This document shows, in pieces, positions 27,730 to 37,557 of a stretch of DNA of 64,000 nt; the stretch's first letter is position 1, and each line of letters opens with the position of its first letter. Made by a program: the position numbers and the translations under genes. The notes below the pieces were generated by a model, which did not search any database, was not told the origin of the DNA, and saw only the letters and a program-made list of their open reading frames with translations. Source of the stretch: Macrococcus epidermidis (GTDB lineage Bacteria > Bacillota > Bacilli > Staphylococcales > Staphylococcaceae); the NCBI RefSeq assembly GCF_003259695.1, contig NZ_PZJH01000001.1, positions 1 to 64,000 on the forward strand, in the 5' to 3' direction.

Positions 27730-28449
27730 ATGAAAAAAATAATGTGCTTATTTTTAATATTCGTTGTATTCATAACTGGTTGTGATAATAGTACTGATTC
27801 TCAAAAAGAAAATGAAGACTTAAAGAGTGAAACTAAGAAAGATACTAGTAAGGCTAAAAATAAAAAAGAGATTAGTACAATAAACGATAAAAAGAATATT
27901 ACCAGTACAGTTGAAGATGCTTCTGAAGAAGAAAAAAATTTAGAAAAAAATGTTTCTACGAAATCTTCAGAAGAAGTAACAAAACCTTATATAAATTTAA
28001 ATAATGTAGTAGATCGAAATATATTGCATAGTATAATTTACAATAATAATTATAATGAATATGAAAAAAGAACGGCATATAACAGTGCTTTAGCAAATGG
28101 AATATTACCGCAAGGAAATGTCATAGATGGATTAACAGTAGATGCCTATGAAAGTTCTTTACGAGTGGAAAGTGGAGCTGAAAAATTAGGATATAATCAA
28201 AATAACGTTGAACAATCAAATACAACTCGAGATGTTAATGCTGAAATTAATAATGCAAAAACAAAAGATGAATATATTAATGCACTTAGAAAAAAATATA
28301 ATGGTGGTTTATCATCGGGTGAAATACAAACGATGTATGCTATAGAACAAGGCTACTATGATGGAGATGATGCTGAAGAAGTTTATGAAGAGTTGAAAAG
28401 ACGTAAAGCGGAAGTAAATGCTGGAATGTATAATCAATATAAAAAATAA
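27730..28449 (+). CDS. Lipoprotein with Lys/Glu-rich stalk, IIY-NG family
   Basis: Lipoprotein of 239 residues with lipobox ITGC (Cys18). A Lys/Glu/Ser/Thr stalk (about 22-90) precedes the shared domain: LHSIIYNNNYNEYEKRTAYN and NGILPQG (about 100-130). A longer C-terminal part follows than in the relative at 18297, with YINALRKKYNGGLSSGEIQ (about 180-198). It is strongly AT-rich, more so than neighbouring genes. Ribosome binding site AAAGGAG. Function unknown; surface exposure inferred. Confidence 0.75.
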   Translation: MKKIMCLFLIFVVFITGCDNSTDSQKENEDLKSETKKDTSKAKNKKEISTINDKKNITSTVEDASEEEKNLEKNVSTKSSEEVTKPYINLNNVVDRNILHSIIYNNNYNEYEKRTAYNSALANGILPQGNVIDGLTVDAYESSLRVESGAEKLGYNQNNVEQSNTTRDVNAEINNAKTKDEYINALRKKYNGGLSSGEIQTMYAIEQGYYDGDDAEEVYEELKRRKAEVNAGMYNQYKK

Positions 28450-28660
28450 AAAATAATTGCATAAAACCAATTAAAGATATTCCGAATATTTATTTGATGA
28501 TTTAGTAAATTACTACAAGAAAATAGTATGAAAATCTAATTGATTGGTTAAATGTAAAATAGAAAAATTTTATATTAGTTATAATAGTAGAAGGAAGTAT
28601 ACTAAAGCGATATGATATCAAATGAAGATAGACAACATTTTAACGTAAAGGAGTACATCC

Positions 28661-30325
28661 GTGGAGAAAGTAAAAATTAATTATTATGACTTTAACACAA
28701 ACGTATTACCAAATATAAATGATCCAGTATTAGATGGATATCCAATTGTATACATATTAAATAATAATTCAGCTAATCCCGAAGCTTACATTGGTCAAAC
28801 TGTTCAAGTAAAAAGTAGAATGAAAAATCATTTAAAGAATAAAGATAGAAAGAAACTGGATAAAATGATTCTAATAGGACACGATAAATTTAATCAATCC
28901 GCAACTTATGATATAGAAACAAATCTTATTAATCATTTCATCGCTGATGAAAAATATAAGTTACAGAACAAAAGTCAGACTGCACAGCAAATAACACATA
29001 ATTATTATGATAAATCTTATTATCATTCTGTAATTTTTGATGATATATGGGATAAACTAAGACAAGATGGTATCGTGAAACATACAATTGAAGATATTCG
29101 TAATAGAGATGTTTTTAAACTTTCACCATTTAAGGAATTGTCTGAAGCTCAAATGGACCTCAAAACTAAAATAATTGAATTCTGTAATAATCATATCAAT
29201 GATGATACAAAAGCTGTATTTTTAATCAAAGGAGATGTAGGCACTGGAAAAAGTGTGGTTCTAAGCTCGACATTCAATACACTTCAAGACCTAGCTAAAA
29301 ATAAAGATTTTCTTTATTTAGAAAATACTCTTGAGAATAATTTATATAAAACGAAAAACTATTTACTTGTAAATCACAATGAGATGCTTAAAACTTATGA
29401 AACTATTTCTGAAAGTTTACCAAATTTAAAGAAGAGTAATTTCTTAAAGCCAACACCATTCATAAATAAAAGTAAATCTGGAAAAATATCAGCAGATATT
29501 ACATTAGTTGATGAAGCACATTTATTATTAACAAGATCAGATAACTTTAACGCATTTAAAGAAAATAATCAGTTAGAAGAAATTATTAAGTATAGTAAAG
29601 TAACAATAATCGTATATGACGAAAGACAATATTTAAAGATTAAATCTTCATGGACTGAAAATTTATTAAACAGATTATTAAAAGGAACTAATAGCGAACA
29701 ATTCAGATTAGATAGTCAATTTAGAATGCAGGCTAATCAAGATGTAATTAACTGGTTAGATGCTTTCGTGAACAAGGATATAAAAAGAATACCTTATTCT
29801 AATAGTGATGAATTTGAATTTAAAATATACGGTAATGCTGGGGAAATGCATAATGCTATAATTGAAAAGAATAAAGAGTATAAATTATCTAGGGTTGTTT
29901 CTACTTTTGATTATATTCATAAGAAAGATGGTAATGATTATTTTGTAAATGAGCCTGACTTTTCGCTAGCCTGGAACAGGACTGATTATAAAAGTACTTG
30001 GGCTGAAGAGCCACAGACAATTAAAGAAGTTGGATCAATATATACGATACAAGGATTTGATTTGAATTATGTCGGAGTAATACTTGGCCCATCTATCGGA
30101 TATGATAAAGAAAATCATCGTTTAAAAATTGATGTTTCAAAGTATAGAGATACTGAAGCATTCAGACAATCTTCTGAAGAGATTAGAACTAAAGAAGAAT
30201 TATTAAAAATGAAAGAGCAAATTATATTAAATTCGATGAATGTGCTGTTAAAAAGAGGAGTAAAAGGATTATATATTTATGCAAGTAATGAAGAACTTAG
30301 AAAAGTATTACTGAATGGGGGTCTT
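28661..30325 (+). CDS. GIY-YIG nuclease fused to DUF2075 (Schlafen-like) helicase
   Basis: Likely nuclease-helicase. Residues 27-105 form a GIY-YIG domain: IVYILNN, then AYIGQT, an Arg in VKSRMKNHL and a Glu in YDIETNLI. Residues 150-560 are a DUF2075-type superfamily 1 ATPase: Walker A GDVGTGKS (about 190), DEAH (about 284), LDSQFRMQANQDVINWLD (about 350), VGSIYTIQGFDLNYVGVI (about 455-472) and a C-terminal LLKRGVKGLYIY box. GTG start with AAAGGAG. The reading frame extends to 30349 and overlaps the MazG gene. By family and context a phage-defence protein; that is inference. Confidence 0.85.
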
Positions 30326-30329
30326 CCGA

Positions 30330-30626
30330 TTGAATCAGGAAATCATTGATTTAATTAATAAGTTTAGAGAAGAACGAAACTGGAATAAATATCACAATCC
30401 TAAAGATTTATCATTGTCATTAAGTATAGAAGCGGCTGAACTTCTTGAAAACTTTCAATGGATATCAAGTGAAGAAGCGGTAGAAAAGAATAGAGATAAT
30501 ATTGCAGAAGAATTAGCGGATGTTTTTATATATGGCATACAATTAGCAGAAGAAATGGGATTTGACATAGAAGAGATTATTAGAATGAAGATTAAAAAGA
30601 ACGGTGAGAAATATCCTAGCAAGTAA
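30330..30626 (+). CDS. MazG-like nucleotide pyrophosphohydrolase
   Basis: Protein of 98 residues of the all-alpha NTP pyrophosphohydrolase group (MazG/RS21-C6/dCTPase-like). The metal-binding pattern is EAAELLE (about residues 33-39) and EELADVFIY (about 60-68). The TTG at 30330 gives the usual N-terminus LNQEIIDLINKFREERNW. An ATG at 30315 is also in frame but has no ribosome binding site. The gene overlaps the end of the helicase gene by 20 bases, so the two products are probably made together. It would hydrolyse (d)NTPs to monophosphates; substrate unknown. Confidence 0.88.
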   Translation: MNQEIIDLINKFREERNWNKYHNPKDLSLSLSIEAAELLENFQWISSEEAVEKNRDNIAEELADVFIYGIQLAEEMGFDIEEIIRMKIKKNGEKYPSK

Positions 30627-30959
30627 CCATTAGATATGGATATTTATTGAATATAAATACTTAAATTAAGAAAATAGCTAATGGGGATGATTAAGGAAAT
30701 GTAAATAGGCTCTAGAACGTATGAATGAATATTCATCGTTTTAGGCCTTTTTCTATTATAGAAATAACTTTCGAAGTAGAATGATTATTGACTAAACTCC
30801 AAAAATACTATTAATTAAGATGTAGTATAAGTTATTCCTCATCATGAAATTAATAAAGTTAAAATTATTTTCAGAAAATTTAAATATAATCTTATTATTT
30901 TGTGAGACTTATATTAGAATTAAATACAAGGCTTTTAAATTTTAGAAGGAGGGATTTGC
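30627..30959 (+). other. Intergenic region between the defence pair and hutG
   Basis: Holds an imperfect hairpin at about 30707-30752 (left arm near AGGCTCTAGAACG, right arm CGTTTTAGGCCT, then TTTTTCT), which probably ends the helicase-MazG transcript. The remaining 200 bases are AT-rich and should contain the hutG promoter; a TATAAT occurs near 30887. No gene seen. Confidence 0.5.
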
Positions 30960-31868
30960 ATGTTCCGTCAAACGGATATGAGTATATGGCAAGGAAGATT
31001 AGATCATGAATCAGATAATAGTCATTTCAGGATATTTCAAAGTATACATAACAATCCTGATATAGCTTCAGATTATGCGATATTAGGTTACGCAATTGAC
31101 GAAGGTGTTAGACTCAATAAAGGACGTATTGGAGCTAAACAGGGTCTGGAAGCTATCCGTAGAGCATTTGCTAACTTACCTAATTTAAGTGATCGACAGT
31201 TTATTGACTATGGTAATTATTATTGTGAGGACGAATCTTTACTAGATGTTCAGAAACAATTTGGTGATAAAGTTGCGGATATTCTTCATAAACATAAGAT
31301 GACTTTTCTTATTGGTGGGGGACATGATATTGCGTATGCCCAGTATCTTGGTATGAGAAAATTATATCCAAATGATAGCATTGGTGTTATTAATATTGAT
31401 GCTCATTTTGATACGAGACATGAAGAATATCCTACATCAGGAACAAGTTTTTCATACATTCTTGAAGATGGACATAATAACGGTTATTTAGTATTAGGGA
31501 TTCAGAGAGCGGGTAACACTAAAGCATTATTTGAATATGCTGAACAAAAGAATATTGATTATGTTCTAGCTGATGATCTTCAAGGTAATATGAACAGTGT
31601 GATAGAAAAAATTGATTCATTCATTGAGCAATATGATCATATTTTACTAACTTTATGTATGGATGTTATTGACAGTGCATATGCTCCAGGTGTCAGTGCT
31701 CCAGCTGTTTTTGGATTAACTCCTTTCCAGGTTAATACTATTTTACAAACTGTTATGAAAAGTGAAAAAGTAAATAATTTTAGTATTGCTGAAATGAATC
31801 CTGAGTATGATAATGATCAACGAACTGCTAAGTTAATTGCTCAAATAATGCATCGTACTATTTTTTAA
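30960..31868 (+). CDS. hutG: Formimidoylglutamase
   Basis: Ureohydrolase-family enzyme that converts N-formimidoyl-L-glutamate to glutamate and formamide in histidine degradation. It has 302 residues; the metal motifs GGGHDIAYA (about 119-127), DAHFDTR (about 148-154) and CMDVIDSAYAPG (about 238-249) are intact. Its N-terminus MFRQTDMSIWQGR is typical of HutG. The glutamate carrier gltS follows after 26 bases, so glutamate handling links the two. hutH, hutU and hutI are not in the window. Confidence 0.9.
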   Translation: MFRQTDMSIWQGRLDHESDNSHFRIFQSIHNNPDIASDYAILGYAIDEGVRLNKGRIGAKQGLEAIRRAFANLPNLSDRQFIDYGNYYCEDESLLDVQKQFGDKVADILHKHKMTFLIGGGHDIAYAQYLGMRKLYPNDSIGVINIDAHFDTRHEEYPTSGTSFSYILEDGHNNGYLVLGIQRAGNTKALFEYAEQKNIDYVLADDLQGNMNSVIEKIDSFIEQYDHILLTLCMDVIDSAYAPGVSAPAVFGLTPFQVNTILQTVMKSEKVNNFSIAEMNPEYDNDQRTAKLIAQIMHRTIF

Positions 31869-31894
31869 TTAAAACCAACAAAGGGGTAATAAAT

Positions 31895-33085
31895 ATGACA
31901 ATAACATTAAATGATATTACAACAGTTTTGCTTGCTTTTATTGTATATTTGGTTGGAGAGTTTTTAATAAAAAAATTAAAATTTTTATATCGTTTTGCGA
32001 TACCAGCGCCAGTAATTGGGGGATTACTGTTTGCTGTAATAGCATGGATATTATCGAGTATGAATATACTAACGTTTAAATTAAATACTGACTTTCAGAC
32101 TTTATTTATGCTTGCCTTCTTTACGACGATTGGATTAGGCGCTAGTTTTTCATTAATTAAATTAGGTGGAAGATTATTAGTGATCTATTGGTTAGCATGT
32201 GGCTTCCTAGCATTAATGCAGAACGTTATTGGTGTGAGCATTGCATCGATGTTCGGAATGCAACCTTTAATGGGAGTAGTTATGGGTGCAGCATCTATGG
32301 AAGGAGGACATGGTGCAGTTACGGCTTACGGTTCAACAATTGAAGAAATGGGAGCTACCGGCGCATTATCAATTGGTTTAGCTTCAGCTACATTAGGTTT
32401 AATTTCTGGTGGGCTAGTTGGTGGTCCAGTTGTACAAAGTATGATCAGAAAGTTTAATTTAAAGCCAACTGAAGAAAGTACAGAATTGAATACCCATTAT
32501 GAAAGACACGAAAGTATTGATTCAAGTCAATTTATCATGACCTCAGCTGTTATTGCATTTTGTATGGCGATTGGTTCATTACTCGGAGAGTGGTTTACTA
32601 ATGTAACAGGATTTGCATTACCTGGTTATGTAGGAGCTATGTTTTTAGCGGTTATTGTAAGAAATGTTATTGAAGGGATTAAACCTGAAATTATTAACCT
32701 CAAAATTAATAGTATGATTGGCGATATAACACTTGCTGTGTTCTTATCAATGGCGTTAATGAGTATTAATTTTGCTGAAATCTCAGGAAACGTAGTACCA
32801 ATTTTTGTCACACTTATCGCTCAAGTACTATTTATTGTATTGTTCGGTCGATTTGTATTATTTAATTTATTAGGTAAATCATTCGATAGCGCAATTATGA
32901 TAGCAGGGTTTTTAGGACATGGATTAGGAGCTACTCCTAATGCGATGGCAAATATGGATTCTGTTACTAAACAGTTTGGTCCTTCAAGAAAAGCGTTTTT
33001 AATTGTACCAGTCGTAGGTGCATTTTTAATTGATATATTTGCAGTACCGATTATTATTACAACTATGAATATGTTTGGAAATTAA
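31895..33085 (+). CDS. gltS: Sodium/glutamate symporter
   Basis: Polytopic membrane carrier of 396 residues (ESS family) with about ten to twelve hydrophobic segments. The family segments GASMEGGHGAVTAYG (about 130-144) and GFLGHGLGATPNAMANM (about 344-360) are clearly present. It imports or exports glutamate with sodium. Located directly behind hutG, which produces glutamate, and followed by a strong terminator. Ribosome binding site AAAGGGG. Confidence 0.92.
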   Translation: MTITLNDITTVLLAFIVYLVGEFLIKKLKFLYRFAIPAPVIGGLLFAVIAWILSSMNILTFKLNTDFQTLFMLAFFTTIGLGASFSLIKLGGRLLVIYWLACGFLALMQNVIGVSIASMFGMQPLMGVVMGAASMEGGHGAVTAYGSTIEEMGATGALSIGLASATLGLISGGLVGGPVVQSMIRKFNLKPTEESTELNTHYERHESIDSSQFIMTSAVIAFCMAIGSLLGEWFTNVTGFALPGYVGAMFLAVIVRNVIEGIKPEIINLKINSMIGDITLAVFLSMALMSINFAEISGNVVPIFVTLIAQVLFIVLFGRFVLFNLLGKSFDSAIMIAGFLGHGLGATPNAMANMDSVTKQFGPSRKAFLIVPVVGAFLIDIFAVPIIITTMNMFGN

Positions 33086-33100
33086 ATATTATGGCTTATT

Positions 33101-33134
33101 GTCCTCAAAAATTTTATTTTTGAGGATTTTTTTA
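33101..33134 (+). terminator. Terminator of hutG-gltS
   Basis: Stem CCTCAAAAA/TTTTTGAGG followed by ATTTTTTT. Confidence 0.9.
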
Positions 33135-33203
33135 GAAAGAAAATATCAGTTAATTTTATTTATTTCATTGACAGAATTATCAGATAATGATTAACTTATA
33201 AAT

Positions 33204-33215
33204 GTAAACGTTTAC
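33204..33215. promoter_or_regulatory. Palindromic operator, cre-like
   Basis: Perfect 12-bp palindrome GTAAACGTTTAC, 16 bases before the regulator start. With its flanks it fits the CcpA catabolite-response consensus with one mismatch. It differs from the palindromes before the operon at 34328, so CcpA is a better candidate than self-regulation. Confidence 0.6.
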
Positions 33216-33231
33216 TTTAAAGAGGTGTAGA

Positions 33232-34215
33232 ATGGTTTCGTCAAAAGAAGTCGCAAGATTAGCAGGAGTTTCACAATCAACAGTTTCAAGAGTAATAAAC
33301 AATCCAAAATCAGTCAGAAAAGACAAACGTGATAGAGTAGAAAAGGTCATGAAAGAATTAAAATATAGACCGAATTCTATCGCTCGCTCACTAATCAGCA
33401 ATAAAACAAATCAAATTGCTTTAATTTCAGGTACTTTAAACAGTCCATTCTTTGTTGAATCTACGAAATATATTGTTGATTATGCTAGTGCACATGGTTA
33501 TAACGTCAATGTATATTTTGAAGAAGAATCAAAGATGAAGAATGTTTATGACAATGTATTTTCAAACACGACTGATGGGATCATACTGTCTTCGATGTAT
33601 TATGAAAGTGACCATTTCGAGGATTTTGAGTATTTAAATGTGCCTTACATCATGTATAACCGTAGACATAAAAATGGCGGTAATTACGTTGAAATGGATA
33701 ACTATAATGCGGGTAGAGAAGCGGTAAAATTTTTAAAGTCTAAAGGGCATGACAATATATTATATTTAGGTGGTTTACTAAATAAATCTACGTTTATGGA
33801 TCGATTACGTGGTTACAAGGATGAGCTAACTGCGCAAAACATGCCTATCGTTGATGAGAATATTATTGTGACACAAGAGACATATGATTCAATTGAACCG
33901 ATACTTTTAGATGTTTTTAATAGAGAAAAGAAACCTACTGCTATTTTTGCAACGACAGATATGATCGCATTATTTGTTTTTGATATTTTAAGTAAATATG
34001 GATACGCTATTCCGGATGATTTTGCATTAATAAGTATTGATAATACTGAGGCGATGCAGCACAGGCATTTTAACTTAACATCCATTGGTGTAAGTACAGA
34101 CGAAACGATGGCACAAGTTGCGATTACAAAGTTGATTGATGCTATAGAGAGTAATGAAGATTTAAATTGTCAAATCACGTTACCGATTCAAGTTTACGAT
34201 AGGGGTACAGTTTAA
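33232..34215 (+). CDS. LacI family transcriptional regulator of the ketone-body operon
   Basis: Regulator of 327 residues: LacI-type helix-turn-helix at the N-terminus (SKEVARLAGVSQSTVSRVIN, residues 3-22), a hinge helix (NSIARSLISNKT), and a periplasmic-binding-like sugar/ligand domain to the C-terminus. It lies immediately before the seven-gene fatty-acid/ketone-body operon. That operon has two identical palindromes in front of it, which are its probable operators. The ligand is unknown; a CoA ester or hydroxy acid would fit the context better than a sugar, but that is inference. Confidence 0.85.
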   Translation: MVSSKEVARLAGVSQSTVSRVINNPKSVRKDKRDRVEKVMKELKYRPNSIARSLISNKTNQIALISGTLNSPFFVESTKYIVDYASAHGYNVNVYFEEESKMKNVYDNVFSNTTDGIILSSMYYESDHFEDFEYLNVPYIMYNRRHKNGGNYVEMDNYNAGREAVKFLKSKGHDNILYLGGLLNKSTFMDRLRGYKDELTAQNMPIVDENIIVTQETYDSIEPILLDVFNREKKPTAIFATTDMIALFVFDILSKYGYAIPDDFALISIDNTEAMQHRHFNLTSIGVSTDETMAQVAITKLIDAIESNEDLNCQITLPIQVYDRGTV

Positions 34216-34227
34216 TATTTTAAGTAT

Positions 34228-34247
34228 TTTTGAATACGTATTCAAAA
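34228..34247. promoter_or_regulatory. Operator copy 1 (20-bp palindrome)
   Basis: Perfect palindrome TTTTGAATACGTATTCAAAA. A LacI-type central CG is present. An identical copy begins 39 bases downstream. Confidence 0.75.
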
Positions 34248-34266
34248 TGATATATTTTTTACTCGT

Positions 34267-34286
34267 TTTTGAATACGTATTCAAAA
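34267..34286. promoter_or_regulatory. Operator copy 2 (20-bp palindrome)
   Basis: Second perfect copy of TTTTGAATACGTATTCAAAA. Centres are 39 bp apart, almost four helical turns, so two dimers would bind on nearly the same face. Confidence 0.75.
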
Positions 34287-34327
34287 TCATGGCAAAACTA
34301 AATAATCAGTCTAAAGGGGATGCTTAG

Positions 34328-35650
34328 ATGAAAGCTTTAACACGTTTTTCTACGCGGTTAATGGAAAGGTTTTTACCTGATCCGCTTGTCATTGTAGTTT
34401 TGTTAACACTCTTTGTTTATGTCACTGGTATATTCACGACTAAAACTGGTCCACTCGAAATGGTTACTTTCTGGGGTGATGGTTTCTGGGCTTTACTGAC
34501 TTTTACAATTCAAATGGCATTAATTCTTTTATTAGGTCACGTTATGGCGATGAGTAAACCATTTAGCAAACTTTTAGAGAAATTAGCGAGATTGCCACGT
34601 TCTGCTGGACAAGCAATCCTTATGGTTTCTTTTGTTGCTGCTCTTGCTTGTTTTATCAACTGGGGGTTCGGATTAGTACTTGGTGTTTTATTTGCAAAAG
34701 AAGTAGCAAGAGTAAGAGATGATACAGACTATAGATTGCTGATTGCTAGTAGTTATTCTGGTTTCTTAATCTGGCACGGTGGATTGTCAGGGTCGATTCC
34801 ACTAACTATTGCTACAGCTGGTCATCCGTTTGAAAAACAAATGGGACTTGTACCTGTAAGTGAAACTATTTTCTCAACGTGGAATTTACTTTTAGTTGCA
34901 ATACTTATGATTTCAATTCCCGTTTTAAATTATTTTATGCTCCCGAAAAAAGAGGATCGTTTCATTATTGAAAAAGCTTTATTGGTCGAAAATACAGAGG
35001 AAGTAATTGATAAGAAAGATTTAACTCCAGCAGAAAGATTAGAGCATAGTGTGATTTTAAATTACTTAATCGGTCTCATTGGATTAGTGTATATTGTTTA
35101 TTTCTTCAGCAAGAATGGCTTCAATATAAATCTTGATATTGTGAATTTTATCTTCTTGTTTGTAGGATTAATACTTCATGGAACACCTAGAAATTATATT
35201 AATGCTGTGAATGAAGCAGCTAAAGGAGTAGGTTCAATTCTTATTCAGTTCCCGTTCTATGCAGGTTTAATGGGAATGATGACTCAATCTGGCGTTGCGA
35301 AGAACATAACTGATACTTTCTTAAGTATTTCAAATGAGCATACTTTTCCAGCATTAGCCTTTTTAAGTGCTGGAGTAGTAAATTTCTTTGTGCCTAGTGG
35401 TGGAGGGCAATGGGCTGTTCAAGGGCCAATTATGATTGAAGCAGCTAAAGAGCTTGGCGTGAGTAAAGCAGTTATGTCTATGGCAATTGCCTGGGGAGAT
35501 GCATGGACAAATATGATTCAGCCTTTCTGGGCGTTACCGGCACTCGCTATTGCAGGTTTAAAAGCTAAAGATATTATGGGCTTTTGTTTATTTGTTTTAA
35601 TTCTATCTGGCGTTATTATTACTGGAATGTTTTTAATTATTTCTTTATAG
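34328..35650 (+). CDS. atoE: Short-chain fatty acid transporter (AtoE family)
   Basis: Membrane carrier of 440 residues with about twelve hydrophobic segments. The N-terminus, with ERFLPDPLVIVVLLTL and then GDGFWALLTFTIQMALIL, is that of the AtoE/TIGR00366 family. Later FFVPSGGGQWAVQGPI (about 355-370) is also typical. It would take up acetoacetate, butyrate or similar acids. First gene of the operon, with ribosome binding site AAAGGGG, and the thiolase gene follows after 11 bases. Confidence 0.9.
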   Translation: MKALTRFSTRLMERFLPDPLVIVVLLTLFVYVTGIFTTKTGPLEMVTFWGDGFWALLTFTIQMALILLLGHVMAMSKPFSKLLEKLARLPRSAGQAILMVSFVAALACFINWGFGLVLGVLFAKEVARVRDDTDYRLLIASSYSGFLIWHGGLSGSIPLTIATAGHPFEKQMGLVPVSETIFSTWNLLLVAILMISIPVLNYFMLPKKEDRFIIEKALLVENTEEVIDKKDLTPAERLEHSVILNYLIGLIGLVYIVYFFSKNGFNINLDIVNFIFLFVGLILHGTPRNYINAVNEAAKGVGSILIQFPFYAGLMGMMTQSGVAKNITDTFLSISNEHTFPALAFLSAGVVNFFVPSGGGQWAVQGPIMIEAAKELGVSKAVMSMAIAWGDAWTNMIQPFWALPALAIAGLKAKDIMGFCLFVLILSGVIITGMFLIISL

Positions 35651-35661
35651 GAGGAATTTAA

Positions 35662-36840
35662 ATGGAAAAGGTAGTTATCGTTTCTGCTTTAAGAACAGCT
35701 ATTGGCTCTTTTGGAGGGACTTTAAAAGATGTCCCCGCTCATGAAATGGGTTCAAAATTAATTGAAGCTACGGTAAAACAACTTAATTTAGATGCAAACG
35801 AAGTGGATGAAGTTATTTTAGGCAATGTATTGCAGGCAGGTCAAGGACAAAATCCTGCACGTATTGCAACGATTAACGGTGGTTTAAATCAGTCAACATC
35901 TGCCATGACTATCAATAAAGTTTGTGGATCTGGTTTGAAAGCAGTAGAGCTCGGCTATCAATCTATTCTACTTGGTGATAACGCTATTGTCATTGTAGGT
36001 GGAATGGAGAATATGTCTTTATCACCACATGTATTAGAAGGTGGTAGATTTGGTTTTAAGATGGGTGATCAAAAGTTAAAAGATACTATGATTTATGATG
36101 GTTTAACAGATTATTTTAATCAATATCATATGGGTATTACAGCTGAAAATTTAGCGGAAAAATATAGTATTACAAGGGATGAACAAGATGAATTTGCACT
36201 AGCCTCTCAAGAAAAAGCAAATAGAGCGATTGCAGACAATAAATTTAAAGATGAAATTATCCCGATAGAAATACCAGTCCGTAAAGGGGATCCTATTGTT
36301 TTTGAAGTTGATGAGTTCCCGAGAGCTGGGCTTACAATTGAAAGTTTAAATAAGCTTCGTCCGGCATTTAAAAAAGATGGAACTGTTACTGCAGGAACTT
36401 CTTCAGGAATAAATGACGGTGCAGCAATTCTTTGTTTAATGACTGAATCTAAAGCAAAAGAAAAAGGGCTTGATATTTTAGCGACAATTGAAGGGTTTGG
36501 TAAGAGTGGTGTTGATCCTGAAATCATGGGGATTGGCCCGGTCGAAGCAGTTAAATCAGTGTTGAATAAAACAAATATTCCATTTGAAGAAATAGACTTG
36601 ATAGAGAGTAATGAAGCATTTGCAGCACAAAGTTTAGCTGTTGGAAAAGAACTCAATTATGATTTCGATAAAGTAAATGTAAATGGTGGAGCAATTGCAT
36701 TAGGTCATCCGATTGGTGCATCCGGAGCAAGAATTCTAGTTACGTTATTACATGAAATGAAGAAAAGAGATAGTAAAAAAGGCCTGGCAACACTTTGTAT
36801 CGGTGGTGGACAAGGAATCTCTATCATTGTATCTCGATAA
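35662..36840 (+). CDS. atoB: Acetyl-CoA acetyltransferase (thiolase)
   Basis: Cleaves acetoacetyl-CoA to two acetyl-CoA, or the reverse. The enzyme is full length at 392 residues. The acylated Cys lies in [10 protein letters not shown] (about residue 88), the His in [16 protein letters not shown] (about 348), and the second Cys in CIGGGQG (about 378). It is encoded between the carrier and the CoA-transferase subunits with ribosome binding site AGGAGG, so a degradative role in this operon is likely. Confidence 0.95.
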   Translation: MEKVVIVSALRTAIGSFGGTLKDVPAHEMGSKLIEATVKQLNLDANEVDEVILGNVLQAGQGQNPARIATINGGLNQSTSAMTINKVCGSGLKAVELGYQSILLGDNAIVIVGGMENMSLSPHVLEGGRFGFKMGDQKLKDTMIYDGLTDYFNQYHMGITAENLAEKYSITRDEQDEFALASQEKANRAIADNKFKDEIIPIEIPVRKGDPIVFEVDEFPRAGLTIESLNKLRPAFKKDGTVTAGTSSGINDGAAILCLMTESKAKEKGLDILATIEGFGKSGVDPEIMGIGPVEAVKSVLNKTNIPFEEIDLIESNEAFAAQSLAVGKELNYDFDKVNVNGGAIALGHPIGASGARILVTLLHEMKKRDSKKGLATLCIGGGQGISIIVSR

Positions 36841-36858
36841 TAAAAGGAGGAAATTCGA

Positions 36859-37557
36859 ATGAGCAAAGTAATCAATGATATCAATGAAGGTATTAAAGAT
36901 TTAAAGGATGGAATGACATTAGTAGTCGGAGGATTTGGTTTATGTGGTATACCTGAACATTCAATAAAAGCAATCAAAGATAAAGGTACTAAAGATTTAA
37001 CAGTTGTGAGTAATAACTGTGGTGTTGATGATTTTGGATTAGGTTTGTTACTTCACGATAAACAAGTTAAAAAGATGATTAGTTCTTATGTAGGAGAAAA
37101 CAAAACTTTTGAAAGCCAATATTTGAGTGGCGAATTAGAAGTTGAACTTACACCACAAGGTACACTTGCAGAGAAGTTAAGAGCTGGTGGTGCGGGTATT
37201 CCTGGTTTCTATACTAAGACAGGTGTTGGAACACCGATTGCTGAAGGAAAAGAAACAAAAGTATTTAATGATGAAGAATATTTATTAGAAGAATCAATCG
37301 TTGGTGATTATGCCTTAGTTAAAGCTTGGAAAGCTGATAAGTTAGGGAATCTTATATACCGAAAAACAGCAAGAAACTTTAATCCGCTGTGTGCGACTGC
37401 AGGTAAAATCACTATTGCGGAAGTTGAAGAAATTGTTGAGGTTGGAGAACTAGATCCAGATCAAATCCATACACCTGGTATTTATGTTCAGCATGTTTAT
37501 TTAGGTGACAATTTTGAGAAACGTATTGAACGTACGGTATTAAAGGGGGAGAAATAA
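36859..37557 (+). CDS. scoA: 3-oxoacid CoA-transferase subunit A
   Basis: Alpha subunit of a succinyl-CoA:acetoacetate or acetyl-CoA:acetoacetate CoA-transferase (ScoA/AtoD type), 232 residues. [13 protein letters not shown] (about 23-35) is the CoA-binding family signature, and GAGIPGFYT (about 113-121) is also present. It needs the B subunit, whose start codon directly abuts its stop. Ribosome binding site AAAGGAGG. Confidence 0.94.
   Translation: MSKVINDINEGIKDLKDGMTLVVGGFGLCGIPEHSIKAIKDKGTKDLTVVSNNCGVDDFGLGLLLHDKQVKKMISSYVGENKTFESQYLSGELEVELTPQGTLAEKLRAGGAGIPGFYTKTGVGTPIAEGKETKVFNDEEYLLEESIVGDYALVKAWKADKLGNLIYRKTARNFNPLCATAGKITIAEVEEIVEVGELDPDQIHTPGIYVQHVYLGDNFEKRIERTVLKGEK

Noticed and set aside
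28661-30626. Mobile element or homing endonuclease reading of the GIY-YIG gene
   Set aside because: No inverted repeats, target duplication or intron features are seen, and the DUF2075 ATPase is complete.
33204-33215. Autoregulatory site of the LacI-type protein at 33232
   Set aside because: The sequence differs from the twin palindromes before the operon and fits the CcpA consensus, so cre is more likely.
34228-34286. Terminator hairpins for the LacI-type gene
   Set aside because: The palindromes are AT-rich with no usable loop and no T run directly after the stem; two identical copies fit operators better.
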